A DNA stretch of 64,000 nt from Thermothelomyces thermophilus ATCC 42464. Taxonomy: Eukaryota > Ascomycota > Sordariomycetes > Sordariales > Chaetomiaceae. Every line of letters starts with the position of its first letter. Position 1 is the first letter of the stretch. Under the pieces are notes generated by a model that was given only the letters and a program-made list of their open reading frames with translations, did not search any database and was not told where the DNA came from. The position numbers were made by a program, and so were the translations under genes. This document shows, one piece after another, positions 12,196 through 23,449 of this stretch. Where the stretch lies: NCBI RefSeq assembly GCF_000226095.1, contig NC_016477.1, positions 3,410,001-3,474,000 of the forward strand, in the 5' to 3' direction.

Positions 12196-15100
12196 ATACT
12201 CGTACTAGTAGACAGTAGAGTAGAGATAAACCTAATTTTGCTAATGCTTATAAATTAGCTATAGATACTCTAGAGAATGAAATGGAAGCATAGTATAGTC
12301 AAAGGGCTATTTCTGATGTAATAAGTATATAGGGAGACCGAACCAATTGATATTATTATAGCAGGGAAAACTATAGTAGTTATATTTAGTATTATAAATA
12401 TAGGTAATAATAAAGATATAATATTAGGATTACTATAGTATGAACATTATAATCTAGACATTAGCTAGAAGAATAGTAGCCACCTATAACCCTGAATAGA
12501 GTCATATTCGACTAGCAAGATAGGGAGCACACAAGGATCGCAAGCAGACAATGCTTAGGGGAAGACATATCCTACGGATCTACTACAAGAGACAGATAGT
12601 AACAGGCAGACCACTACAGACTCTAGAAGAAGTAGTATAATAACATTAACGTTACAATAGAAGGAACGAGCTAAACCGCCGATAGCTGTTCTCTCCGTTG
12701 ACGAATGTAGAGCACTATAACTAGAGTAGTAGGTTAAGATAGGAGAAATCGCCAACATCGCCATAGATAGAACCAAGTTTGTATACTATTAGAAAACCGA
12801 GAAACGAGATAAGACTAGGAAAGTACCAAAGGAGTAAAAAGGACACCTAGCATTTAAACCAAAGTATCTAGAATGATTACTAGGATACGGCCTATAGGAT
12901 TACAAGATTAAGCTTAAAGAAGGAGCATAACTAAAGTTCTTCAAAATTTACTATACGAGCTAGACACAGAACGAAGAACTTAAGCGATACTTAGAGGAGA
13001 ACCTTTGAAGAGGATATATCTGCCTGTTGACATTGCTAGTAGGCTACCTAATCCTATTTATACCTAAGAAAGATAGAAAGCTATAGTTATATATTGACTA
13101 TTAGTAACTTAACGAACAGATTATAAAAAATCGATACCTGTTACCGCTAATCTTATAGCTCCGAGATTAGTTAGCAGGAGCCTAATATTTTACGCATCTT
13201 AACTTGCTATCGGCCTATAACTATATATAGATCAAAGAAGGCGACAAGTAGAAAACGGCCTTTAGGATACCCTATGGCTACTATAAGTACCTTGTTATGC
13301 TATTTAGACTTATAAACACGCCGGCAACGTTCCAAGCCCTAATTAATCAAGCTATCCGATCCTTTCTTGACAAATTTACGGTATATTATCTCGATAATAT
13401 ACTTATCTTCTCTAAGACAATAGACAAATACCAAAAGTATATAAGAGCAGTACTAGATACGCTATATACATATAAACTATTAATTAATAAGGAAAAGAGC
13501 GAATTCCACGTTAAGAAGACAGTATTTTTAGGATACAAGATATCCCTAGGACAAATCCAGATAGAACCTTTAAAAGTCAAAGCTATTAAAGATTAGCTAC
13601 GACCGACGTCAGTCACGGAAGTACAAAGTTTCATCGGGTTTACAAACTTCTACTAGATGTTCATTAGGAACTTTAAAGCGATTACGCGACCTTTATACAA
13701 ACTTACTAAGAAGAACGCTAAATTCCAATAGGAAGAGCAACACAAGCAAGCATTTATATAGATCCGCGACGCCATTACTAAAGATCTAGTACTAGTACCG
13801 CCAGACCCTAAGAAATCATTTAAGGTAGAAACGGACGCTTTAGACTATGCTATCGGAGGATAATTAGGATAACGAGACGAACAAGGGAAGTTATATCCTA
13901 TAGCCTTCTTTTCAAAGAAGCTCGATAGACTATGTCTTAATTATCTAATTTATAATAAGGAACTACTTATAATTATTAAAGCTTTTAAGGAATAACGACT
14001 ATACCTTAGTAGTACGATCGAACTAGTATAAGTATATATAGATTATAAGAATCTATAATACTTTATAATGATAAAGGAGCTTAATAGATAACAAATACGA
14101 TAGGTAGAATTCCTTATAGAATTTAATTTTAAGATCTGCTACAAAAAAGGCAAAGAGAACGTATAAACAGACACCTTAAGCCGACAAATAGATCATATAG
14201 AAGGACAAACGGAAATAACACTACCATTATTCAAGGAACAAATAAATAGGACGTTACATTACAAAACGTAGATACCTATAGGAGACGATCTACTCGACTT
14301 GTTCCTAAAATGTTATATAATCTTCCGAGAAGAAAGGATTAATAAGGCATAGTATCAAGTAGCACCCGGACCAATAGTACCTAATAGAGTAGAAGAAAAA
14401 GATAGGAAACTCTGGTACCGAGGCAAAGCGTATATCTACGATAAAGATCAATAGCTATAAATGATTCGAGAACTCTACGAGTCGAAACTCGGAGGACACA
14501 AAGGAGTCACGAAGACTGTTACACAAGTCAAGAAACACTACGACTTTCTATAGTTAACGATATAAATTAAGGAAGTCGTATAGAGCTACAATATCTGCAA
14601 TCGAAGCAAAACGGTACGACATAAGCTATATAGGCTACTTTAGCTACTACTAATAACCGATAAACTATAGAGTTTAGTCATAATAGACTTTATTACAAAG
14701 CTATTAGAATCTAAAGATATAGCTATAGGGGTAATCTATAATAGTATTCTCACTATAGTAGATCGCCTAACTAAATAGGCATACTTCTTCCCTTATAAGG
14801 AGTCCTAAATAGCTAAATAGCTAGTAGACGTGATCTATCGGCAAGTCGCATTAGTATACGCTTGGCCATAGGAATAGATTACTAACAGAGATACCAAGTT
14901 CGTATTAAAGTTCTGGCAAGCGTTAATACAATGATTAGGTGTCAATAGCAAGCTGTTAACGGCATATTACCTACAGACTAACAGACAAACAGAGCGACTA
15001 AACCAAGTTATCGAGCAGTACCTTCGTTCTTATATTAACTACTAGCAAGATAACTAGGTCATGCTATTGCCAATAGTACAACTCGCTTACAATACAACAC

Positions 15101-15715
15101 TAGTAGAAACGACTAAAGTCATACCATTCTTCGCAAACTACAGATATAAAGCAAACCTTAGGCAAGGACTAGAGGTCATAGTACCAAGAGCAGTAGTCAA
15201 AGCGGAACAAATATACGTACTATACGAGAAGCTTAAAAACGAACTTAAGTTTGTCAGAACCAGAATGAAGAACTACTATAATAAACACAGGCTCAAGGGA
15301 CCTCACTTAGAGAGGGGAGACAAAGTCTATCTAGTTATACGAAACTTACGAACTAAACGACTAAGCACGAAGCTAGACTTTAAGAAGGTTAGACCTTTTG
15401 TTATCAAAGAACGAATTTCGACATCTAACTACCGACTATTGTTACTATCATCTATATGATTATAGATAAATGTTTTTTATATTTCACTTCTTGAACTAAC
15501 GCCGAAGAACGCTAAAATCGCTATAAATATCGAAGCAGAGGACGAAGAGGAAGAATAAGATATTAAAGAAATTCTAGATTTACGTATTATCAACAGGGAA
15601 CTATAGTATCTAGTTAAATAGCTTAATTTTAGACTAGAGGACAACTTATAGGAACTAGTTAAGAATTTGAACTACCTTAAGAAACTAGAGCAGTTCTACT
15701 AGTAGAATCCTAACT
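12196..15715 (+). pseudogene. Element B pol: protease, RT, RNase H, integrase, chromodomain
   Basis: Pol lies in the -1 frame relative to gag. In order: protease core LVDSRVEINLI at 12,202-12,235 (DSG changed to DSR). The RT fingers and palm span about 13,000-13,560, including the CIDYRQLN-type region and YLDNILIFS near 13,390, where the catalytic DD reads DN. RNase H with ETDALDYAIGG is near 13,825. The integrase zinc region is at about 14,470-14,620, its core at 14,670-15,130, and its GPY/F-like C-terminal module (LERGDKVYL, PFVIKE) at 15,300-15,440. A chromodomain lies at about 15,545-15,700 (EILDLRIINREL, YLVK). The longest clean stretches are 13,297-13,596 and 15,061-15,459. In known chromoviruses such as MAGGY the chromodomain directs integration to H3K9-methylated chromatin. 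Confidence 0.88.
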
Positions 15716-15739
15716 AGCTATAAGAACTAGCTCTAAAGC

Positions 15740-16366
15740 CTATTCCCTAATAGAAAAAGAAGGGAACCTACCAGAATTAGGACTAGGATCCAACCCAATC
15801 GACTCCTAATCGAGCATATTAAGAGCACCTAATACCTAAGCCTAACCTGTAAGGGTCTATATCTCTAATATCGGCAGAGGAGTATCTAGTTCTTCTTCCT
15901 CCTCTAGACGAGCTACGCTACGACGAAAAACCTTGGTACTACGATCGCGCAGGGATTGCTACAAACGATGCAATCGACTCAAACGGCTTAGTGTCTAAGC
16001 AAGAAGCGTCTTAGTCTTAGCAATCTCTTTCGAAACCTTCTCCTGCTCCGACAAATTCGAAAGGACTAAGACAGTTAGTAACCTAGGACTACGAAGAAAA
16101 ACAACAAGGAACCTATAGGCATCTGTAACGTTTAGGCCACTATACTTCTTGCCTATATAAATATAGTTCTAATACTTGTTTAAACCCTCTATCATTATAT
16201 AGCGCTTTTGCAACTTTGCATTCTAATAACGCTTATAAGGTATAGCGACCTCGTAACCCTCTTGCTTAATCTTGATCGTAATAGCGTATCGTTTGCGCTT
16301 AAGATCGCGACAGTTCCTAGGAATACAATCAGCTATAGCAGAAGGAAGCTAGCAAAAGAAGGACAT
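15740..16366 (-). pseudogene. Element B antisense ORF, Zn2Cys6-like plus helical protein (version 1)
   Basis: On the strand opposite gag-pol an ATG at 16,366 opens a frame that stays readable for about 200 codons, with stops only at likely glutamine or tryptophan positions. It has a basic N-terminal part (NCRDLKRKRYA). Then comes a cluster where tyrosines stand at the spacing expected for six cysteines, about Y-x2-Y-x8-Y-x8-Y-x2-Y-x6-Y (PYKRY, NKYQNY, GKKYS). After that is a leucine- and arginine-rich helical part and an acidic run (LEEEEELD). RIP turns TGT/TGC into TAT/TAC, so the original was probably a fungal Zn(II)2Cys6-like cluster. The 3' end is approximate and approaches the end of pol. 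The function is inferred from architecture only. Confidence 0.6.
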
Positions 16367-16421
16367 TACCCATAGAGAAAGAAAAGGGGGTATTAATAGT
16401 ATTTAAAACAAGTCATAAGAA

Positions 16422-16454
16422 GCTTTCAGGTCGAAAGCCTTAAAGAGGGGGCAT
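16422..16454 (+). other. Hairpin and polypurine tract of element B
   Basis: GCTTTC and GAAAGC (16,423-16,438) form a stem with a short loop. It is followed by the purine run AAAGAGGGGGC that abuts the 3' LTR and would prime plus-strand synthesis. The same hairpin plus tract occurs before the 3' LTR of every chromovirus here. Confidence 0.65.
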
Positions 16455-16875
16455 TGTATTACGAGCTAACTATATACCGCGACCTGGTAGGGCATAGGAG
16501 GCTAAATAAGCCACTAATTAAGAAGGGCACGAAGCGAGGCTAACAAAGGATCGCTAGGGAGCGCGGGCTACTACAGGCAAACAATTGCCAAAAAGGGGAA
16601 AGATAGCAGAGGATAGCTAGCTATCAAAGGCGATCTAAGGACAGGATAGAAGGGGACCATGAGCGATCGGCAGAAGTATATATACATGTAGATAGTCACT
16701 CGTTATAGTGGACTCCGAGAGTTTACCAGTGATAGTAACTTCTATAGGAGACAACCCTAGTATTGTTGTAAACCCTTTGGCTTTACCGAATCCCTTAGAC
16801 GACCTGTACGCTTGTCCTGCTTAGTTTACCTCTGTCTAAACCCTTTTAGAAGAAGTCTAAGCTGGGTTTGTTACA
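16455..16875 (+). repeat. 3' LTR of element B
   Basis: 421 bp, starts TGTATTACGAGC and ends GGGTTTGTTACA, so the canonical TG...CA ends survive here. Element A's RNase H sequence resumes immediately after. Confidence 0.9.
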
Positions 16876-18731
16876 AATTAGGATAATAAGATAAATAAGG
16901 GAAGCTATATCCTATAGCCTTCTTTTTAAAGAAGCTTGATAGATTATATCTTAATTATCTAATTTATAATAAGGAACTACTTATAATTGTTAAAGCTTTT
17001 AAGGAATGGTAACTATACCTTAGTAGTATAATCGAACTAGTATAAGTATATACGGATTATAAGAATTTGCGATACTTTATAATGACAAAGGAGCTTAATA
17101 GATAATAAATACAATAGGTAGAATTCCTTATAGAATTCAATTTTGAGATCTGCTACAAGAAGGGCAAAGAGAACGTATAAGCAGATGCCTTAAGCTAACA
17201 AATAGATCATATAGAAGGACAAACGGAAACAACGCTATCGTTATTTAAGGAACGAATAGACGGAACGCTATATCATGAAATGTAGATACCCGTAGAAGAT
17301 GATCTACTTGACTTATTCCTAGAATGTTATATAATCTTTTAAGAAGAAAGGATTAACAAGGTACAATATTAAGTAATACCCGGACCAGTGGTACCTGACA
17401 AAGTAGAAGAAAAAGATAGGAAACTCTAGTACTAAGGCAAAGCGTATATCTATGACAAAGATCAATGGCTATAAATGATTTAAAAACTCTATAAGTCGAA
17501 ACTCAGAGGATATAAAGGAGTTATAAAGACTGTCGTACAAGTTAAGAAACATTACGACTTTCTATAGTTAACGGTACAAGTTAAGGAAGTTATATAGAAC
17601 TATAATATCTATAGTTAAAGCAAAACGGTATAGTATAAGCTATATAGGCTACTCTAGCCACTGCTAATAGCTAATAAACTATAGAGTTTAGTTATAATAG
17701 ACTTTATTACAAAGCTACTAGAATCTAAGGATATAGCTATAGGAGTAACCTATGATAGTATTCTTACTATAGTAGATTGCCTAACTAAATGGGTATACTT
17801 CTTCCTATATAAGGAGTCCTAGATAGCTAAATAGTTAGTAGACATAATCTATTGGTAAGTTACATTAGTATATGCTTGGCTATAAGAATAGATTACCGAT
17901 AGAGATACCAAGTTCGTATCGAAGTTCTGGCAAGCATTAATGTAACGATTAGGCGTTAATAGCAAGCTGTTAACGGCATATTACCTATGAACTAATGGAC
18001 AAACAAAGCGACTAAACCAAGTTATCGAGTAGTACCTCCATTCTTATATTAACTACTAGCAAGATAACTAGGTTATACTATTACTAATAGTATAACTTGC
18101 CTATAATATAATACTAATAGAAACGACTAAAGTTATATCGTTCTTTATAAACTATAGATATAAAGCAGACCTTAGGCAAGGACTAGAGGTTACGGTGCCA
18201 AGAGCAGCAGTCAAAGCAGAACAAATGTACGTACTATATAAGAAGCTTAAAACGGAACTTGAGTTTGTTAGAACCAAAATAAAGAACTACTACGACAAAT
18301 ATAGGCTCAAGAGACCTTACCTAGAGAGGGAAGATAAAGTCTACCTGATCGTATAAAACCTACGAACTAAACGACTAAGTATAAAGCTAGACTTTAAGAA
18401 GGTCAGACCCTTTGTTATTAAAGAACGAATTTTAACATCTAACTACTAACTATCGTTACTATTATCTATACAATTATAGATAGATGTCTTTTATATTTTA
18501 CTTCCTAAACTAGTACTAAAGAATGCTAAGGTTACTATATATATCGAAGCAGAGGACGAAGAGGAAGAATAGGACATTAAAGAAATTCTAGATTTATATA
18601 TTATTAATAGAGAACTATAATACCTAGTTAAATAGCTTAATTTTAGACTAGAAGATAACTTATAAGAACCTATTAAGAACCTAAATTACCCTAAGAAACC
18701 AGAGTAGTTCTACTAATAGAATCCTAACTAG
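16876..18731 (+). pseudogene. Element A pol, continued: RNase H, integrase, chromodomain
   Basis: The sequence picks up from 9,324 and matches element B from its RNase H onward (LYPIAFF region at about 16,905). Integrase lies at about 17,470-18,440 and a chromodomain at about 18,570-18,710. Stops are more frequent than in element B, consistent with A being older. It is cut at ACTAG (18,727-18,731) by element C, and the short remainder of A resumes at 26,285. Confidence 0.85.
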
Positions 18732-19158
18732 TGTGACAAACCTAGCTCAGACTTCTTCTAAAAGGGTCTAGACAGAGGTAGGTTAAGCGGGACAAGTAGG
18801 CAGGTCATCTAAGGGATTCGGTGAAGCCAAAGGGTTTATAACAACACTTAGAGTTGTCTCTTATAGTAATTAGCAATGCTTAGTATAAGTACTATGATTG
18901 TGATTGTTACTACTGGTAAACTCCTAGAGTCTACTATAACGAGTGACTATCTATATATATATATAATCCTAGGATCACTAGCGGTCGTGGTAATCCTCCG
19001 TACTAGCTTACCTGGCTTACGTCGTGAGCTAGTGATCCTCTGCTAGGATCATTTCTTGCCAAGTGTGATCCTGTCCTAATTAGTCTATCATTCTTCGGCT
19101 TGATTGGCCCGTTTATGTTAGTGGCCTAGGCGGCAGCTATATATATATTTCCGTGATA
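18732..19158 (-). repeat. 3' LTR of element C
   Basis: 427 bp, equal to 25,858-26,284. On the plus strand it starts TGTGACAAACC and ends CCGTGATA, so in its own orientation it runs from a RIPed TGTCACGG to GGTTTGTCACA. It contains several GATCAC/GTGATC motifs. Confidence 0.9.
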
Positions 19159-19284
19159 CGATGCCTTCCCTCCGAGGCTTTTGACCTGAAAGCCCTCTTT
19201 AGGTCGTTTCAAATAGCGCTAATATCCTTTTCTATATATGCCTCGCAATTTCTCCCTTTTTCTATACTACTAGTGGCTGATAAG

Positions 19285-19980
19285 TTGGTAGATCGTATCT
19301 CTAAGCGCCGATCTTCGAAATCCCAATAGCATGCTACGTTTGCTTTTTTTATTAACTCTTCTGGCGTAGACGTCATGCCATGTTCGTGGTGTTTTAAGCA
19401 GAACTTGGCTTGTTATATGGCGTTAGGCTCCTCTTACTATAGCGAGTGTATATATTAGGGTCATTCTTATAATAGTTCTAATATAGCGTCTGCTTGTTTG
19501 TAGCCTAGTTATTGCCTTGATGTTTGTAGCTAATCTTTTATAGTAACGAAGATTATATCTAAACAAAAACGCGTAGAATAAGAAGAGGCCGATGCTAAAG
19601 AGGCCCTTTTCGTTCTTTAAACTCAACTTCAGACAGCTGTCGGTCGATTGGCTCGTCTTCGTCGCTAGAAACGTTTCTTGAAGGAGCGGGGTTCCAAGCT
19701 GTTTCGTCGAGGTATATAGTCTCTAGAGGAAATAGAGGCAGAAGAACGGAGGGTGTAGGATTCCGAGGCACGTGTCATTAGTGATGTACGGTCTTAGGGT
19801 GCTAACGTCCCGTTTGACTAGTCCTCTTTAGGCCTAGATTTATCAGAGGCCGACTTGGCCGTTTTGTCTAAGCCAGTGCCTATGGTTGATCTAGGTTCTA
19901 GCGGTAGAACTGTTCCAGTTTCTTAGGGCAGTTTAAGTTCTTGACTAGTTCCTATAAGTTGTCTTCTAGTCTAAAATCAA
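19285..19980 (+). pseudogene. Element C antisense ORF, Zn2Cys6-like plus helical protein (version 2)
   Basis: The ORF runs opposite to gag-pol, between the 3' LTR and the chromodomain. The start codon aligned with the ATG of element G reads TTG here. Exon 1 (19,285-19,495) carries MPCSWCFKQNLAC, then GSSYYSEC. Combined with element G this gives the spacing C-x2-C-x6-C-x8-C-x2-C-x6-C of a fungal binuclear zinc cluster. A probable 48-nt intron follows (19,496-19,543; donor GTTTGT, branch-like GCTAATC, acceptor TATAG). Exon 2 encodes a charged helical region (LARLRR, RFLKER-type) and an acidic tail, and ends close to or over the end of pol. It is a dead copy. The end coordinate is approximate and DNA binding is inferred only. 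Confidence 0.6.
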
Positions 19981-22900
19981 GCCATTTGACTAGGTACTAT
20001 AGTTCCCTGTTGATAATACGTGAATCTAGAATTTCTTTGATATCCTATTCTTCTTCCTTGTCTTCTGCTTTGATATATATAGCAACCTTGGCATTTTTTA
20101 GTACTAGTTCGAGGAGTGAAATATAAAAAACATCCATCTATAGGCATATAGATGACAGTAATGATAGTTGGTAGTTAGATGTCGAAATTCGTTCTTTAAT
20201 AACGAAGGGTCCGACCTTCTTAAAGTCTAGCTTCGTGCTTAGTCGTTTAGTTCGTAGGTTTTATATAATTAGGTAGACTTTGTCTCCCCTCTCTAGGTAA
20301 GGTCCCTCGAGCCTGTGTTTGTCGTAGTAGTTTTTCATTCTAGTCTTGATAAACTCGAGTTCTTTTTTAAGCTTTTTATATAGTATGTGTATTTGTTCTA
20401 CTTTGACTACTGCTCTTGGTACTATGACCTCTAGTCCTTGCCTAAGGTCTGCTTTATATCCGTAGTTCGCGAAGAACGGTGTGACTTTGGTTGTCTCTAT
20501 TAGTGTCGTATTGTAAGCGAGTTGTGCTATTAGTAACAGTATGACCTAGTCGTCTTGCTAGTAGTTGATATAAGAGCAAAGGTACTGCTTAATAACTTGG
20601 TTTAGTTATTCCGTTTGTCTATCGGTCTGTGGGTGATATGCTGTTGATAGCTTGCTATTGACGTCTAATTGTTGTATTAACGCTTGCTAGAACTTCGATA
20701 CGAACTTAGTATCTCTGTCGGTGATCTATTCTTACGGCTAAGCATATACTAATGTAACTTGCCGATAGATTATATCTGCCAACTGTTTAGCTGTCTAGGA
20801 CTCCTTGTAGGGAAAGAAGTATACCTACTTAGTTAGGCGATCTACTATAGTAAGAATACTATTATAGGTTACTCCTATAGCTATGTCCTTAGATTCCGGT
20901 AGCTTCGTGATAAAGTCTATTATAACTAAACTCTATAGTTTGTCAGCTGTTAGCAATGGCTAAAGTAGCCTATACAGCTTATATTATACCGTTTTGCTTT
21001 AGTTATAGATGTCGTAGTTCCGTACGACTTCCTTAACTCGTACCGTTAACTATAGAAAGTTATAGTGTTTCTTGACTTGTACGACAGTCTTCGTAACTCC
21101 TTTATATCCTCCGAGTTTTGACTTATAGAGTTCTCGAATTATCTATAGCTGTTGATCCTAGTCGTAGATATATACTTTGCCTCGGTACTAGAGTTTCCTA
21201 TCTTTCTCTTCTACTCCGTTAGGTACCACTGGTCCAGGTACTGCTTGATACTATGCCTCGTTGATCCTTTCCTCTCGAAAGATTACGTAGCATTCTAGGA
21301 ACGAGTCGAGTAGATTATCTTCTATAGGTGTCTGTATTTTGTAATGTAGCGTTCCGTCTGTTCGTTCCTTAAATAATAGTGGTATTGTTCCTGTTTGTCC
21401 TTTTGTATGATCTGTTCGTTGACTTAAAATGTCTGCTTATACGTTTTCTTTGCCCTTCTTGTAGCAGATCTCAAAGTTAAATTCCATAAGGAATTCTGCC
21501 TATTATATTTATCATTTATTAAGTTCCTTCGTCGTTATAAAGTATTATAGGTTCTTATAATCTATATATACTTATATTAGTTTAATCGTACTGCTAAGGT
21601 ATAGTTACCATTCCTTGAAAGCTTTAATAATCGCAAGTAGTTCCTTATTATAAATCGGATAATTGAGATATAGTCTGTCGAGCTTCTTTAAAAAGAAGGC
21701 TATAGGATATAGCTTCCCTTGTTCGTCTTATTATCCTAATTGTCCTCCGATGGCATAGTCTGAAGCGTCTGTTTCCACCTTAAATGGCTTCTTGGGGTCT
21801 GGTAGTACTAGTACCGGATCTTTAGTAATGGCATTATAGATCTGTATGAATGCTTGCTTATGTCGCTCTTCCTATTGGAATTTAGCGTTCTTCTTGGTAA
21901 GTTCGTATAAAGGTCGTATAATCGCTCTAAAGTTCCTAATGAACATCTAGTAGAAGTTTGTAAATCTAATGAAACTTTGTACTTCTGTAACTAACGTCGG
22001 TCGTAGCTAATTCTTGATGGCTTTAATCTTTAAAGGTTCTATCTAGATTTATCTTAGGGATATTTTATATCCTAAAAAGACTATCTTCCTAATATAGAAT
22101 TCGCTTTTTCCCTTGTTAACTAATAGCTTATATATATATAGCGCGTCTAATACTACTATTATATACTTCTAGTGTTTATCTATTATCTTAGAGAAGATAA
22201 GTATATCGTCAAGATAATATATTATAAATTTGTCGAGAAAGGGTTAGATAGCTTGATTAATCAGGGCTTAGAACGTTACTAGCGTGTTTATAGGTCTAAA
22301 TAGCATGATAAGGTACTTATAGTAGCTATAGGGTATCCTAAAGGCCGTTTTCTACTCGTCGCCTTCTTTGATCTATATATAGTTATAGGCCGATAGCAAG
22401 TCAAGACGCGTAAAATATTAGGCTCCTACTAACTGATCTTGGAGCTATAAGATTAGCGGTAACGGGTATCGATTTTTCATAGTCTGTTCGTTAAGTTGCC
22501 AATAGTTAACATATAACTATAGCTTTCCGTCTTTCTTAGGCACAAATAGGATTAGGTAGCCTGCTAGCGATGTCAACAGGCAGATATATCCTCTTCGAAG
22601 GTTCTCCTCTAAATATCGCTTAAGTTCTTCGTTCTATGTCTAGCTCGTGTAGTAAATCTTAAAGAACTTTAGTTATACTCCTTCCTTAAGCTTGATCTTG
22701 TGATCCTATAGGCCGTATTCTGGTAATCCTTCTAGATGCTTCGGTTCGAATGCTAGGTGTCCCTTATACTCCTTTGGTACTTCCCTAGTCTTGTCTCGTC
22801 TCTCGGTTTTCTGATAGTATACGAACTTGGTTCCGTCTATGGTAATACTGGCAATTTCTCCTATCTCGACCTACTGCTCTAATTGTAGTGCTCTATATTT

Positions 22901-23440
22901 GTTAATAGAGAGAATAGCTATCGGCGATTTAGCTCGTTCCTCCTGTCGTAATATCGATATCGTTATGCTGCCTCTTCTAGAGTCTGTAGTGGTCTGCCTA
23001 CTACTGTCTGTCTCTTGCGGTAGATCTATAAGATATGCCTTTTTCTAAGTATTGTCTGCTTATAATCCTTATATACTCCTTATCTCGCTAGTCGAATATA
23101 ATTCCGTTTAGGGTTATAGGTAGCTACTATTCTTCTAGCTAATGTCCGGGTTATAATCTTTATACTATAGTAACCCTAATATTATATCTTTATCATTACC
23201 TATGTCTACGATATTAAATACGATTACTATAGTCTTCCCTACCATAGTGATATCGATCGGTTTAGTCTCCCTACGTACCTATTATATTAGAAATAGCCCT
23301 TTAACTATGCTATGCTTCCGCTTTATTCTCTAGGGTATCTATAGCTAATTTATAAGCGTTAGCGAGATTAGGTTTATCTCTACTCTACTATCTACTAGTA
23401 CGAGCATTTTATACTGTTTCTATTATACTGTTATCTATAG
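19960..23440 (-). pseudogene. Element C pol: protease, RT, RNase H, integrase, chromodomain
   Basis: Read on the minus strand from the protease (LVDS core at about 23,385-23,425) through RT (YLDDILIFS at about 22,190-22,220) and RNase H (DYAIGGQL near 21,735-21,765). Then come integrase (about 21,150-20,220, including GDKVYL near 20,290) and the chromodomain (about 20,070-19,950). The catalytic aspartates of RT are retained, but many TAG/TAA codons interrupt the frame. Open stretches on the plus strand here (for example at 22,827-23,048) are only shadows of this gene. Confidence 0.85.
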
Positions 23441-23449
23441 CCGCTTATC

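Larger units (their letters stand above)
9325..16875 (+). mobile_element. Ty3/gypsy chromovirus B, complete, nested in element A
   Basis: The element is 7,551 bp, bounded by two 421-bp LTRs (9,325-9,745 and 16,455-16,875). Its internal region encodes gag, protease, RT, RNase H, integrase and a chromodomain on the plus strand, and an opposite-strand ORF before the 3' LTR. It interrupts element A between GGATAAT and AATTAGGA, within codons for a GGQLG stretch. AATT occurs at both junctions, so the duplication is short or blurred by mutation. Frames are heavily broken by CpA-to-TpA change, though longer open stretches survive in RT and integrase. Confidence 0.93.

Noticed and set aside
22827-23048. 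Open frame on the plus strand in element C (similar ones at 12,555-12,776 and 48,168-48,446)
   Set aside because: It recurs in each copy because it is antisense to conserved pol sequence. Unlike the 3' antisense ORFs it has no start context, cysteine cluster or domain.
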